A stretch of 64,000 bases of DNA from Euleptes europaea (lineage: Eukaryota; Chordata; Lepidosauria; Squamata; Sphaerodactylidae). The notes under the pieces are model-generated. The model was given only the letters and a program-made list of their open reading frames with translations, did no database searches and was not told the DNA's origin. How positions within the stretch are numbered: the stretch's first letter is position 1; each line of letters starts with the position of its first letter. Positions 1-10,929 of the stretch are shown piece after piece. The stretch covers positions 11,539,821-11,603,820 of the forward strand of contig NC_079312.1 of assembly GCF_029931775.1 (NCBI RefSeq), in the 5' to 3' direction. The translations under genes and the position numbers were made by a program.

Positions 1-3000
1 AACCCCAAGTGCGACCAGCACCGACACGAAGTTGCGGTGGTGCCTCCACCCGCTCCGGCATTAACCTCTGACGCCTCTTTAACAAGTTCTCTACCCGAGA
101 CATATAGAGAATTTGCTGACGTCTTTGACATCAGGGAATGCAATACTTTACCCCCCCCCCACCGTACCACTGACTGTGAAATTGAGGTGGTAAAAGACTG
201 CACACTAACTAAGAGCAAGATTTACCCCATGAGCGCTTCCGAACGCGCTGTTTTACGTGACTTTTTGGATAAAAATCTTGCTCGAGGGTTCATTCAACCA
301 TCGAATGCTCCCAATTCCGCCCCTGCGTTCTTTGTCCGGAAAAAGGAGGGGGACCTACGTTTATGCATTGATTTCCGAAAGCTCAACGCCATTACCCAAG
401 CCAACGCCTACCCCATACCGTTAATTTCAGACATTTTGGGACAATTGCAGGAGGGCCGCATTTCCTCCAAATTAGACTTGGTGGAGGCTTATTATCGAGT
501 CCGTATCCGTGAGGGAGACGAATCCCTCACTGCCTTCTCTAGCTGTTTTGGAATGTATGAATTTCTGGTGATGCCGTTCGGGTTAAAAGGGGCCCCAGGG
601 GTCTTCATGCAACTTATTAATGAAATCCTTCACGATTTGCTGTACCGCGGCGTGGTGGTTTATTTGGATGATATCCTTATTTATTCTAAGACCATGGAAG
701 AGCACGTTGCTCTGGTCAAAGTTTTGCAACGTCTACGCAACCACCAACTCTATGCTAAACTGTCTAAATGCGAATTTCACCAGAAGAAAATAACCTTCTT
801 GGGATACATAATCTCACATCGGGGCCTTAGCATGGACCCTGCTAAGGTCCAAGCGGTGCTTGACTGGACTCCACCCTCCACCCGCAAACAGGTGCAACAA
901 TTCCTAGGCTTTGCCAATTTTTACCGTGGTTTCATCCCCAACTTCGCTCAGGTGGCACTGCCAATTACTGACCTCCTCAAAACAAAGGGTAAAGGGATTT
1001 CTGCAACGTTGCCCTCTGCCAAAATACTCTGGACTGACCAATGCCAATCAGCCTTTATAGCCCTCAAACGACTTTTTACTTCTGAACCAGTACTGCAGGA
1101 CCCGGATCCGAACCGAATGTTTATTGTACAGGTCGATGCGTCTGACGTAGCCATGGGGGGGGGCCTTCTCCAGCGAGGACCGGACGGTCTCCTTCACCCC
1201 TGTGCCTACTTCTCAAAAAAGTTTGCGCATTCTCAACTGAACTGGCCCATTTGGGAGAAAAAGGCTTCGGCCGTCCATCATGCCCTTACTCTATGAGACA
1301 ATTCCTGGAAGGATCCGGGGTCCCCTTTGAAGTTTGGACTGATCACAAAAATCTAGCTAACGGGGACCCACAAATTGTCCGCAAAACAACAGCGTTGGGC
1401 GGACTTCTTTGCTCAATTTCGTTTTGTCCTTAAACATGTGCCTGGAAAGCAAAACGTACTTGCTGATGCCCTCTCCAGATTGCCTCAATACCCAAAAAAA
1501 CTCGAGCGACCGACAGACTCTTTGTTCACCCCGGCGCACCGAAGTGCCCTACCCGGACTAGCCATGCAAACCCGGTCCCAAACTCGACCTCAGCCTGCAC
1601 CCCATACAGGAGCCGACAGGATACTCAGCCCTGATCAGCCGGCTCCCCCACCGGCACCCCTTGCACCGCCTGTACCCGATCCTCTGCAGCAACTGATTCC
1701 CCCCCCCCTGGCTCCTAAGGCACCTTTGTCTGCGAAAGGAGGGGGGATGACCCTTTCCAACACCTTCCTGGACTCCCTGTGTGTTCAGTGCTTAGCCGAA
1801 AGCACTGCCCAGACCCTGCCCCGAGGGGTACTTGAGCAAGGTGGGTGTTGGTATAAAGACTCGAAACTATACGTGCCTAAGATACTTCGCAGGGAAGTCC
1901 TACAGTTAGCCCATGGAGCTAAAACCGCGGGACATTTTGGGTTCCTGAAAACCCTTCACTTATTGCGCAGACAATTTTGGTGGGGGGGGATGCGTTCTGA
2001 TGTAGACTCCTTCATTCGCAGCTGCCCTATTTGTGCCGCAGTCAAACGGTCTCAAGGCAAACCCCCGGGACTGCTGCAACCACTGGAAATCCCCAGCAAG
2101 CCCTGGGAAGTCATTGCCATGGATTTCATGACGGATCTCCCACTTAGCGGGGGTAAAACTGTACTGTGGGTTATTACTGACTTATTTTCCAAACAGGTAC
2201 ATTTGGTTCCGTGTGCGGGGATCCCCTCCGCCCCAAAGTTGGCCCGCCTCTTTGTGTCACATGTTTTCCGGCTGCATTCGTTCCCGCGCAAGATAATCTG
2301 CAACCGCGGGAGTAGTTTTGTAGCTAAATTTTGGAAAGCTTTTCTCAAGTTGGTGGGGGTGGAACAAGGGTTGTCTAGTGCTTACCACCCCCAAACGGAT
2401 GGGCAAACTGAACGTGTCAATGCTGTGCTAGAATGTTATTTACGTTGTTATGTCAATTACCACCAAGATGACTGGGTAGAACTGTTGCCTTTCGCAGAAT
2501 ATGTTTACAATAATGCTGTACATCAATCTACTGGTTTCAGCCCTTTCTATGCTGTGTATGGTCAGGACTTCGGTCCTATTGCTCTGTGGAGGTGTCCGAG
2601 GGGGAGGGGGATCCTGATGTGGCCTCATGGGCACATGCCCTCCGTACTACATGGCCCTGGCTGGTTAGCAACCTGGACAGAGCCAAGTGCAAATATAAAG
2701 CGCAAGCTGATAAGCATCGCTCCCCCAGTAAGGACTTTCAGGTTGGTGACTTAGTATATCTTTCCACCAAAAATCTGCGGTCCACTCGTCCTTGCCACAA
2801 ACTCAGTGCCAAATACATTGGACCTTATCCCATCACCCCGATCATTAACCCCGTGACTGTGGAACTGACTCTCCCCAAAACCTTGAGACGTATTCACCCT
2901 GTGTTCCATGTCAGCCTCCTTAAGCCCCACACCGCCTCCTCGAGATGGCACCTGGAAACGCCTCCCGAGCAGCCCGTGATGGTAGGGGGGGAGGAGCATT

Positions 3001-3526
3001 TTGAAGTGTCCAAGATCCTGGATTCACGTATACGACATGGGTATCTGCAATACCTAATCCGCTGGAAGCACTTCCCTCCAGCCTACGATGAGTGGGTGCG
3101 TGCACAAGATGTCTCCGCCCCACACTTAGTCAACGCCTTTCATTCCGCCTACCCGGACAAGCCATCCCCCTTGCACAGTGGGAGGGGGCCTTAAGGGGGG
3201 CAGAATGTCAGGCCTGTATCTTGGTTTCTGTTTCCCAGTAGGTTTCGTTCTGTATCTCTGTAAGTTTCATTTCCCACTGACCAGACTCAAGGACTGTTAT
3301 GAATTCCTAAACCCATTTCAAGCTGTGGGAATCACAGCGCTGTTTGTGTTTTGTAATCTCTTGCCTTTTTCTATGCTTTTATATTACCAAGCCTAGGCCA
3401 GCAGGCCTCATTGCTGTCACCCTTTCTTTGATGCTCTGTTAGCCTATTTGACCAGTAAAGACCAGCTTCTTTGGACCTGATTGTCTCTGATGTGGTTTCT
3501 GGTTCATATGGGACCAAGGGCTTACA
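1..3526 (+). mobile_element. Ty3/gypsy chromovirus fossil (pol and 3' LTR), 5' end outside window
   Basis: Translated sequence shows, in order, reverse transcriptase (about 250-760; FGLKGAP, VVYLDDILIYS), RNase H (about 1080-1430), integrase with an HHCC zinc region (about 1880-2060) and core (YHPQTDGQTERVN near 2390), and a C-terminal chromodomain (about 2995-3170; YLIRWKHFPPAYDEW). A purine-rich tract precedes the LTR. RT-RH-INT-chromodomain order defines the chromovirus branch of Metaviridae. The pol region is broken in about two places, so it is a fossil, but recognisable motifs suggest only moderate age. It lies inside a DIRS element whose sequence resumes directly after the LTR. Confidence 0.93.
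3206..3526 (+). repeat. 3' LTR of the gypsy element
   Basis: It starts TGTCAGG directly after a polypurine tract and ends CTTACA, giving about 321 bp. Downstream sequence switches at once to the opposite-strand DIRS coding region, which fixes the right edge. The 5' LTR and the left target duplication are outside the window. Confidence 0.82.
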
Positions 3527-3632
3527 ATGATGCTGGCTCTAGCTACCAATGCAGATGTAGCCGACGCTTGGATGGACAAGGCGGCGGCCTCATGTGCCTT
3601 TTTTGCAGCATAATCGATCTTTCTATCCAGTG

Positions 3633-3647
3633 CACTGGTTCCCAACC
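3633..3647 (+). repeat. Left terminal inverted repeat of hAT
   Basis: CACTGGTTCCCAACC matches the right end with one mismatch. It is followed at 3648-3665 by an 18-bp perfect palindrome (GGTGGTCCGCGGACCACC), a possible transposase-binding subterminal motif. Confidence 0.9.
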
Positions 3648-3689
3648 GGTGGTCCGCGGACCACCAGGGGTCCGCGAGCACTAAATTAG

Positions 3690-4072
3690 GGGTCCGCAAG
3701 ACTGCCAGCAAACCTATGGCACGTATGCCACTTCCGCCACCCGTTGCCTTCTCTGCCGGCACGCGGGGTTCCTCCCAGCCGCTGGCCTTTCTGGCTCTGC
3801 CCCGCCCCGGATGGGGGAGGCTGTAGCCTAGCGGTTTCCAGTTCCTGGTGTGCCTCGTGGTTCCTAGCGGTTTTTCTGTCCGAGGCAGGAGCTGCCTGCC
3901 TGCCTGCCGCCCCTGGAGGCCCTCCCACGCCCGGCAGCGGCAGCTCAGCACTGCTCCACTGAAAATCCGGCGGCTTGCGAGGCAACTCCTCGCCAGTGGC
4001 TCCGGCGCCAAGGAGCGCAAAGGGAGAGGAGGAGGAGGAGAAGGGGGGAGCGGGCCGAGCCAGCCCGGTAAG
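3690..4072 (+). promoter_or_regulatory. CpG-rich leader/promoter of the hAT with candidate splice donor
   Basis: This GC- and CpG-rich stretch inside the transposon lies upstream of the transposase. A consensus splice donor (CCGGTAAGTT, near 4070) is followed about 1.9 kb later by a pyrimidine-rich acceptor (TTTTATTTTCAG ending at 6004) immediately before the transposase ATG. This predicts a noncoding first exon and one intron. The short open frames across this stretch are GC-driven. Confidence 0.5.
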
Positions 4073-6004
4073 TTCGCCTCCTTTCCCCGAGAGCCGGGGA
4101 AACTTTATTGGGAGGGGCCATGGCCCGGGGGTCAGCGCGGATACTTCTTGCTCTGTGTCCCGGGTTGCCCACTTGTCCAGGCTCCCGGGACATCCAGCCC
4201 TCCCCAGGCCCCAACGGCGGACCCTGAGGGAGGGGGGGGAAGCCTGCAAACCCCCACTCACCGGGGAAGACGTCCGGAGAGGCGGCAAGCAGTCGCCTGC
4301 TGGAGTCGCCACCCCGTGCACAGGCGAACGAGCCGGGGGCCCCTTCCTTCCAGCCACCCCAAACCCCAAGAATTCAAGGCTGACCGAAAGCCTGTAAGCG
4401 CCCCCTCCCAGGGGTCCCTGCCACTCCCCCCTCTCTTCCCCACTGCAAACTTTTCTTACCACGTGGGGCTACTTACCGAGCTTGGGCATCACCGGAGATG
4501 CTGCTGCTGCTGGCGGCGAGTCCCTTTTTGGCAAGCGCGTGCGTGTGTCTGTTTATACAGCAAGTTCTCTTTCTCTCTCCCCCCCTCTCTCCTGTCGGAG
4601 GGGAGAGATCTCCAAACCCGGTCGTGCTCGGGCTTCCTCTGCACAGAGAGATCTCCAGCGTGCACCTAAAACCCCTTTTCCCGGCATTGCGGTGCCATTC
4701 TGGCGGCCCTGGCTGCTCCCGGATCGCGACCCTCTTTTGCTTCGCTTCTCTTCCTCCCCCACTCATCTTTACTGCCTCCGTTACTCCGGTTGTGTGTGCG
4801 AAAGGCCCGTGCTGGGTGGTGGGGAGCATGGAGGAGGGAGGGAGGAGGAGCAGGTGGCGCTCTCAATTCGTTGCGGGAGGAGAGCCTCTCCCGCAATGGG
4901 GGGGTGAGGGAGGCTGCCAAAGACCCCCCCTCCAAACCAAAGCAAACATTTCTCTTCCATCCTTTACCTCCTAGTTCAGATGCAAAGAAATCATTTCAAA
5001 GCACCGTGAGTCATTCTGTTTTATGGCGGGAGCTACCCTTAAGGGGAGGGGGCCAGTTCACACCTCTTTCCCACCTCCCCCCCAAAATAGCTTGCCTGGT
5101 AAGCAGGTTGCAGATCCAGGGCTGCTCACTTTGAACTCTATGGGCGAAAACGCATGGGCGGTTTTGCCTGGGATTTGCCGCTCTCTAGATGCACATTTTC
5201 CCCAGCCAAATTCTCAAAACTCAAAAATAAGCCCCCCATGCAGACTTTTGAGAATTCAGATGGGGAAAATGTGCATATATGAGCAAGGTGCCAACTCAGG
5301 GCAAGTGAAGGGGTATGACGGGGTATAGGACTTGCTGGCACTCCACTTTAAAGACATAATGAAGGGGGGGCTTCTTCAAAGTTTCCCCTCATAAAACTGC
5401 TTGCAGACCAAGCTCCATGTTGCTCAGCATGCTTGTGTGCGCAATTTGTCTTTGCTCTAGATATGGCCTTAGCAGAACATTGTCATCAATTAACATCGAA
5501 AATCCATTTGTCCCAAAAGAATGCATGGTGTGTGTGTGTGTTTACAAGACAGCTGGCTGCAAGCAGGCATCAAGCTGGCCTCGATACCTGGTAACTTTCT
5601 GGTGTCAAATCCATCCCTCACTCTTTCTAAGACTGTCTCAGAAGAAGAAATGGAACTCCTGCCCCTTGCCACCTTCCAAAGGTCTGAGTCAGTATAAGGC
5701 AGCTTCAGACTAACAGATGACCTGAGTGCTGCATGTGTTGCTCTCAAACTTACAAAGTATGAGCCAAGGGTAGACAAATTATCAGCATCCACATGACAGC
5801 AAAAATCCCATTAATCCCAACCTAAAATGGCGTCCATTTGCAAGGGACCGTACGGTCCCAGAGTGGGATTTGAGAGGTTAATTTCAATCAATCAACTCAG
5901 CCTATCGCAGTCCACTGCTGGACATAATTAGTGTACTAATTTATTGATTCAAAATGACATAGTTATGGAAATGAATTTGGATTGCGTCTTTGTTTTATTT
6001 TCAG
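4073..6004 (+). other. Predicted intron / internal non-coding part of the hAT
   Basis: The first half (to about 4970) stays GC-rich and the rest is ordinary. A (TG)n tract lies at 5527-5541, and a SINE-like tail (CAGTATAAGGCAGCTTC, near 5690) suggests an old small insertion. No credible coding region is seen. Confidence 0.45.
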
Positions 6005-6007
6005 AGA

Positions 6008-7825
6008 ATGGCGGCAAGAAAGAGAAAATACAACAATGATTACATTAAATTCGGATTTACCTCCATTGAAAGTAATGGAGAAATAAAACCACAGTGCGTT
6101 ATATGTGCTACCGTTCTCGGAAACGATGCTCTGAAGCCGGCAAAATTGAAACGCCACTTAGAAACGGTCCATCCTAATTTATCTGACCGACCACCTGAAT
6201 TCTTTGAAGGTAAATTAGAGAATCTGAAAAAGATGAAACTCGGGCCTAGCAGTTCAAGATATGCGTCATCGGAAAAACCATTAGTCGCGTCATTTGAGAT
6301 ATCGAAATTGATAGCGCAATCAAAAAAACCACACACAATAGGAGAAACACTCGTCAAACCTTGTTTGATGATAGCTGTTGAAGAAGTTTTAGGGATGGAA
6401 GCAAAAAAGAAAATACAAGAAATACCTCTATCGAACAACACGGTAAAAGCCCGAATTGAAACTATGTCAAATGACATCGAGGAGCAGCTTGTTTCAAAAA
6501 TAAAAAATTCACCATGTTTTGCTTTGCAGTGTGATGAATCGACAGACGTTTCTAATTGCAGTCAGTTGCTTGTATTTGTCCGCTTTTTAGATGACGACAA
6601 CACTATTAAAGAGGAATTATTGATTTCGCAGACCCTGGAAACGACGTCAAAAGGTATCGACGTCATGAATATAATAGCGGAGTATTTTGAGAAACATAGC
6701 ATTATGTGGGAAAAGCTCACCGGCTTCTGTACGGATGGCGCTCCAGCCATGTTAGGATCACGCTCCGGTCTAGCAACATTAATAAAACAGAAGAATCCTT
6801 CAGCAATAACAACTCATTGTATCATACATCGTCAGGCGTTAGCTTCCAAGACTCTTCCTGAAAGCCTTGTTAATACCATGGAAATGGCCATAAAAGTGGT
6901 CAATGTTATTAAAAGGAGCGCCTTAAATACACGCCTTTTTAAAAAACTGTGCACTGAAATGGACTCCGATCATGAGACTCTTCTTTTCCACACCGAAGTT
7001 CGTTGGCTATCGAAAGGCAATATGCTGGGAAGGTTATTTGAACTAAGAAAAGAGGTTGAGCTGTTTTTAGCCGAGAAGAAAATTAAAGATTTATTAGAGC
7101 AGTTTTCTGATTCAAAAAGTCAGATGCATTTGGCTTATCTTGTGGATATTTTCTCACATTTGAATAAACTAAACTTACAGTTGCAAGGTTCTGGAAACAT
7201 AAATTTAGCAGGTGTGGGAAACATTTTTATGTTTGAAGACAAACTGCGTGCCTTTATTTGCAAACTTCAATTATGGGTACGTAAAGTTGGCGAAAACAAT
7301 TATTCTGCGTTTGTAACATTAAAAGCACTGATTGATGATAGTAAAGATGACATGATCACCGCGAATATACAAGAGAACATCAGAAGTCATCTGCAAATGC
7401 TGGTTGATGAATTCCACCGTTACTTCCCGGAATATAACCAGACCGAATCAAAAGATACCCAAAAGCTGATTCGCAATCCTTTTGGTATTGCTGTTGAAGA
7501 GGTTGCAGAAGAAATCCAGGAAGAGCTCATTGAATTCCAAAATGATAGACACTGTAAAAATGCATTTGAATCAGTTTCTCTTGAAGAGTTCTGGTGTAAA
7601 AAAGCAATTTCATATCCTACAGTTCGGGGATTCGCCTTGCGATATCTTATGCTCTTCTCCACAACTTATTTATGCGAACAAGGGTTTTCTGCTTTGCTTA
7701 TAATTAAGAACAAGACCAGAAATCGATTGGAAGCAAGTGATGATATTCGTGTAGCTCTGAGCAACAGTATTAGCCCCAGAATTGCCCAGCTTGTAAAAAG
7801 GATGCAAGCTCAAAAATCACATTGA
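6008..7825 (+). CDS. hAT-Charlie transposase, BED finger, 605 aa, intact
   Basis: Cut-and-paste DNA transposase acting in the nucleus on its own terminal repeats. The N-terminus carries a BED zinc finger (CVIC...HLETVH, residues about 30-55). A DDE-type hAT core follows: first Asp in CDESTDVSN (about 175-185), second in TDGAPAM (about 243-249), then CIIHRQAL and EVRWLSKGNM. The C-terminal dimerisation region has CEQGFSALLIIKNKTRNRL with the expected Glu. The ATG at 6008 is chosen because it follows a splice acceptor directly and has a strong context (A at -3, G at +4). No stop or frameshift is seen. It resembles the lineage that gave rise to ZBED5/ZBED8/FAM200 host genes. It is still flanked by transposon ends, so it is a transposase and not a domesticated gene. 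Confidence 0.92.
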   Translation: MAARKRKYNNDYIKFGFTSIESNGEIKPQCVICATVLGNDALKPAKLKRHLETVHPNLSDRPPEFFEGKLENLKKMKLGPSSSRYASSEKPLVASFEISKLIAQSKKPHTIGETLVKPCLMIAVEEVLGMEAKKKIQEIPLSNNTVKARIETMSNDIEEQLVSKIKNSPCFALQCDESTDVSNCSQLLVFVRFLDDDNTIKEELLISQTLETTSKGIDVMNIIAEYFEKHSIMWEKLTGFCTDGAPAMLGSRSGLATLIKQKNPSAITTHCIIHRQALASKTLPESLVNTMEMAIKVVNVIKRSALNTRLFKKLCTEMDSDHETLLFHTEVRWLSKGNMLGRLFELRKEVELFLAEKKIKDLLEQFSDSKSQMHLAYLVDIFSHLNKLNLQLQGSGNINLAGVGNIFMFEDKLRAFICKLQLWVRKVGENNYSAFVTLKALIDDSKDDMITANIQENIRSHLQMLVDEFHRYFPEYNQTESKDTQKLIRNPFGIAVEEVAEEIQEELIEFQNDRHCKNAFESVSLEEFWCKKAISYPTVRGFALRYLMLFSTTYLCEQGFSALLIIKNKTRNRLEASDDIRVALSNSISPRIAQLVKRMQAQKSH

Positions 7826-7998
7826 TTTTCAATTAAAAGTTCTCTATTATAAAAATATATATTCAACTATTATTCCAAGTTTTATGTTTAACTGACGGTT
7901 ATGATTAAAGTTTATTTTCAAATTCTTGGAATTTTTATTTTGAACCTTGGGGTCCCTGAACCGAACAAAAAAGTTCTAGTGGTCCCTGGTCAAAAAAA

Positions 7999-8013
7999 GG
8001 TTGGGAACCACTG
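7999..8013 (-). repeat. Right terminal inverted repeat of hAT
   Basis: GGTTGGGAACCACTG is the inverted counterpart of the left end. The 8 bases after it (8014-8021) repeat the left target duplication exactly. Confidence 0.9.
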
Positions 8014-9409
8014 ATCCAGTGGGTCCTTAATACTGCCGGCTCCATCCTCTGAGATTAAACCTGAGGACTGGAGGTCTGTAACAGGGGCTTCCACCAAGGC
8101 GACCTGCAGAAGAGTCAGGGCCCTGGGCTCCAATGTATATAATTTCTTAATGGAGGCTGGCACCTCCTTGCTAGACATAGGTTTTTGCCACTCTGACCTA
8201 ACTAGGTCTTCAAAGTATTCAGGAAAGGGAACTGAATATGACTTAGTTTGCAGTCGAGTAAAAAACTCCTTTGAGCCCCTGAACTTAGCCTTGGCCTTAA
8301 TAGCCTCAGTGTCTTCATCTTCATGAAGATCAAGGGCTGACATAACTTTGCATAGAAACTGCTGATAATCTTCCCCAGCACACAACTGTGGGTGAGATTC
8401 CTGGGTTGTCTCCCCCCCTTCCTTCTCTTCTCCAGAGGAGAATTCCCCTTCCTCTCTTTCTCCCTCTTCCCCGGAGGAGAAATGCTGATCAGTGACCTTC
8501 TCCAGATTGGGTGGTCGGGACCTACCAGCTGCCCTAGATTGCAATGCAAAGCTGGGTCCCTGAACTGGCGGCTCTAGGCGAACCTCTGGAGGGGGAGGAG
8601 GCTCTAGAACTGGAGGGGCCCCTGGAAGATATTTTCCCCAGAAGAGCGAAGTCCTCTCTTAATGCCCTGAGCATTAGTTCTAACATCCCCTGCTCGCTTG
8701 CCACCCCCGCCGAAAAATTGGAAAGAGGAGGGTGCACTGTACCGGATCCGACGTCCGTAGCAGAGCTGCCTGAGGAGCCGACATTATGGAGTGGCTGATC
8801 TCCTTCACCCTCATCACCTACCCGGGACGAATGGGGAGGTTCGGCGGCCATCTTGTCCGGGCGCGACTGCTTCGCGCCATTTTTGTCCGCAGCCTCTGAG
8901 TGCTTTCTTTTTGGCCGAGCCGCCGCAGAAGCCCCCGCCGCAGTCCCCCACCGCATTTTGCCGTCGCTCGCCCCCGCCGGTTTGTTTCGGCGGGAAGGCA
9001 AGAGCTCTGTGGAAACCGCCTCGTCTCCCGAAAGGAGCTCCTCTCCGGAGAACTCCTCGCTTGCCGCCATTTTCCGGGTAAGGGAAGAAATGGAAAGGCA
9101 CGGGGGAAAAGGCAAACTAGGCGGAGACGATGAGGAACGGACGGGACCACACTGACCAAGACGGATGAAGGAAGGGGTGATGGGGAGGGGGAAAGATGGG
9201 CTACAGAAGTAGAGAGGATGAATCTTTTTAAAAATCAAGGATAGCGACGGAGCGCACTTCGAAGCTGCTCTTCCCTCTGAGGCAGGAATAGAACTGGGAG
9301 GGGTTTCCGGTGCGGGACAGGAAGTCAAAAAATCAAAAGAACGTGCCTATCCCTGAGAATGGAAACGGAAACACCCGCTCATAAGATGTCCTCTGAGCCT
9401 CAGAGAAGT

Positions 9410-10295
9410 CAGCATTTCTTGCGATGAAACCCATAATGGTGAACAGATTGCTGGTTGCTGAAATCATGTAAAGACCACATCACTAATCAGTCAACCCCAA
9501 GAGGTGGTTATCCACCCACTCCTTAAAAAGCCAACACTACAGAAAAATGTAGGTATGAAGTAGTGTACATTAAACTGGTTGGAATAATTCCTTATGGATC
9601 GGATCAAAGGGGTACCTTTGGAGAGCACTTACCAGTGTGAGACAGATCCTGTGGGGTGCCACAGGGTACAATCCTATTCCCCACGCCTATTCCCACTTTC
9701 CTGGCCTTCAGCGAATTATGCAGATCTAAATAATTCAGGAGGGCTTGTCTGCACTGATGATAGGGCTGTACTGGAACTGTACTGGAAGCCAGCCTGACTG
9801 CCTTCTTCCTGATCCTGCTCTGCAAGAGGAGCCAGAGAGATTCCCCTTGTGGAGCTTCCCAGCCTGTGAGAGCTTCTCTTCCCCCCCTCCCCCACTCCTT
9901 ACCCGTCCAGTCCAACTTCTCGAGCCTCAATCCTCCAGCTCTCCTGCAATCTCCCAAAAAGATGAAATTGGAGGGCTTTAGTATTTCTCTCCTCTTTTTT
10001 GTAGCCTCTCTAGGAACCGTGTCTGTCTGCCTATTAACCCTTTACAAAGCCCTTGTGCACAGAGAGGACAAAAAGGACTATTTTGATGACCATTTTTTTC
10101 AAATTAAGGAAAAGATTAAATGTGCCCTTTAAGGCCCAACCTGGCAAAGAAAATCTAGTCCCAGAGGTGTAAAGTCTGGCTGTGGTTGCTCAGCGGGGCT
10201 GGCAAGGCACTCTCTTCATGCTCAGATGCATTGTCAGCCAATGGAAAGCTAGGCAGAATACAAAACGGAGTAAAACATTGAACACATTAACACGC
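9410..10295 (+). repeat. L1 5' stump, LINE debris and 3' spacer, collapsed relative to units 2 and 3
   Basis: The L1 5' stump (9410-9438) and LINE RT debris (to about 9683) are joined to sequence that in unit 2 lies about 1.4 kb further on (32.1 kb). The junction is near 9683-9690, so unit 1 has an internal deletion. The remainder matches 32110-32700 and has no convincing gene. Confidence 0.6.
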
Positions 10296-10478
10296 TTCTA
10301 CTGAATCAGACCCTTGGTCCATCAAAGTCAGTATTGTCTACTCAGACTGGCAGTGGCTCTCCAGGGTCTCAAGCAGAGGTCTTTCACATCACCTACCTGT
10401 TAACTGGAGGAGATGGGAATTGAACCTGGGGCCTTCAGCAAGCCAAGCAGATGCTCTACCACTGCGCCACAAATCAGC
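10296..10478 (-). repeat. tRNA-derived SINE
   Basis: On the minus strand a Pol III A box (TGGCGCAGTGGTAGAGC) and B box (GGTTCAATTCC) are correctly spaced. The body ends in the common reptilian tail GGACCAAGGGTCTGATTCAG. It is present at the same place in units 2 and 3, so it predates the amplification. Confidence 0.7.
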
Positions 10479-10623
10479 CCCACAAGGTCAGGGAATAATC
10501 AGCCAATGCTTAGAAAAGGCTGAGCTGTCCAGACAATAGATGTCAACACTTGAGCTAAGGCATAAATGTCTCGGCAACCCCGTAATGGCAACCAACATCT
10601 TACCCGAACAACATTCATTACAT

Positions 10624-10734
10624 AATATTGTCGAAGGCTTTCACGGTCAGAGTTCATTGGTTCTTGTAGGTTATCCGGGCTGTGTAACCGTGGTCTTGGA
10701 CCACGGTTACACAGCCCGGATAACCTACAAGAAC
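10624..10734. mobile_element. 111-bp foldback insertion specific to unit 1, probably a Penelope-like terminal fragment
   Basis: It contains a perfect 39-bp inverted repeat (10657-10695 and 10699-10737, the last 3 bases lying in the target duplication) around a 3-base loop. It is bounded by a 15-bp target duplication CAACATTCATTACAT (10609-10623 and 10735-10749). Units 2 and 3 have the empty site. The arm sequence resembles, from memory, a common squamate repeat that I associate with Penelope-like termini. Confidence 0.6.
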
Positions 10735-10929
10735 CAACATTCATTACATTTTAGAAACTTCCAAACTGACATATTATTTTGGAAATGGTACCCGTTCACT
10801 ATTAGTTTTTCTCTTATAAATGGGAGGTTTCTACAACTCTCCTACACCAATGAAAAACTGAGAAGTATTTTTACAATAACCAAAACCTGGTATTTTGGCA
10901 CACAACCAATGTAACACATATCATTTACC

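Larger units (their letters stand above)
3633..8013 (+). mobile_element. Full-length hAT-Charlie-type DNA transposon, about 4.38 kb
   Basis: Both ends are visible: 15-bp terminal inverted repeats differing at one base (left CACTGGTTCCCAACC, right inverted CAGTGGTTCCCAACC) and a perfect 8-bp target duplication ATCCAGTG at 3625-3632 and 8014-8021. The 8-bp duplication and CAGTGGTTCCCAACC terminus are diagnostic of hAT-Charlie. Inside are a GC-rich leader with a splice donor, an intron and an intact transposase frame. It inserted into the DIRS fossil. Intact coding capacity plus perfect target duplication suggests recent activity. Confidence 0.93.
3527..9409 (-). mobile_element. DIRS-type tyrosine-recombinase retrotransposon fossil (ORF1 region), split by a hAT insertion
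   Basis: Minus-strand translation on both sides of the hAT transposon resembles the DIRS ORF1 (capsid-like) protein that also gave rise to the LAP2-alpha C-terminal domain. One side reads SVPFPEYFEDLVRSEWQKPM and the other RKIDYAAKKAHEAAALSIQA. A Ser/Ala-rich N-terminal part lies at about 8540-9080. The right edge is placed at 9409, where homology to units 2 and 3 (L1 sequence) begins. The left part is lost beyond the gypsy insertion, and recombinase and RT are not in view. It is incomplete and treated as a fossil. The family call is from motif resemblance by eye. Confidence 0.72.

Noticed and set aside
3740-4980. Several overlapping long frames on both strands
   Set aside because: They are GC-driven frames in the hAT leader with Pro/Arg/Gly-rich low-complexity translation and no domain.
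10430-10478. Genuine tRNA gene on the minus strand
   Set aside because: A and B boxes are present, but no full cloverleaf is formed and a SINE body and tail follow.
10657-10737. Hairpin as a transcription terminator or CRISPR-like repeat
   Set aside because: This is eukaryotic DNA, and target duplications and empty sites show it is an inserted foldback element.
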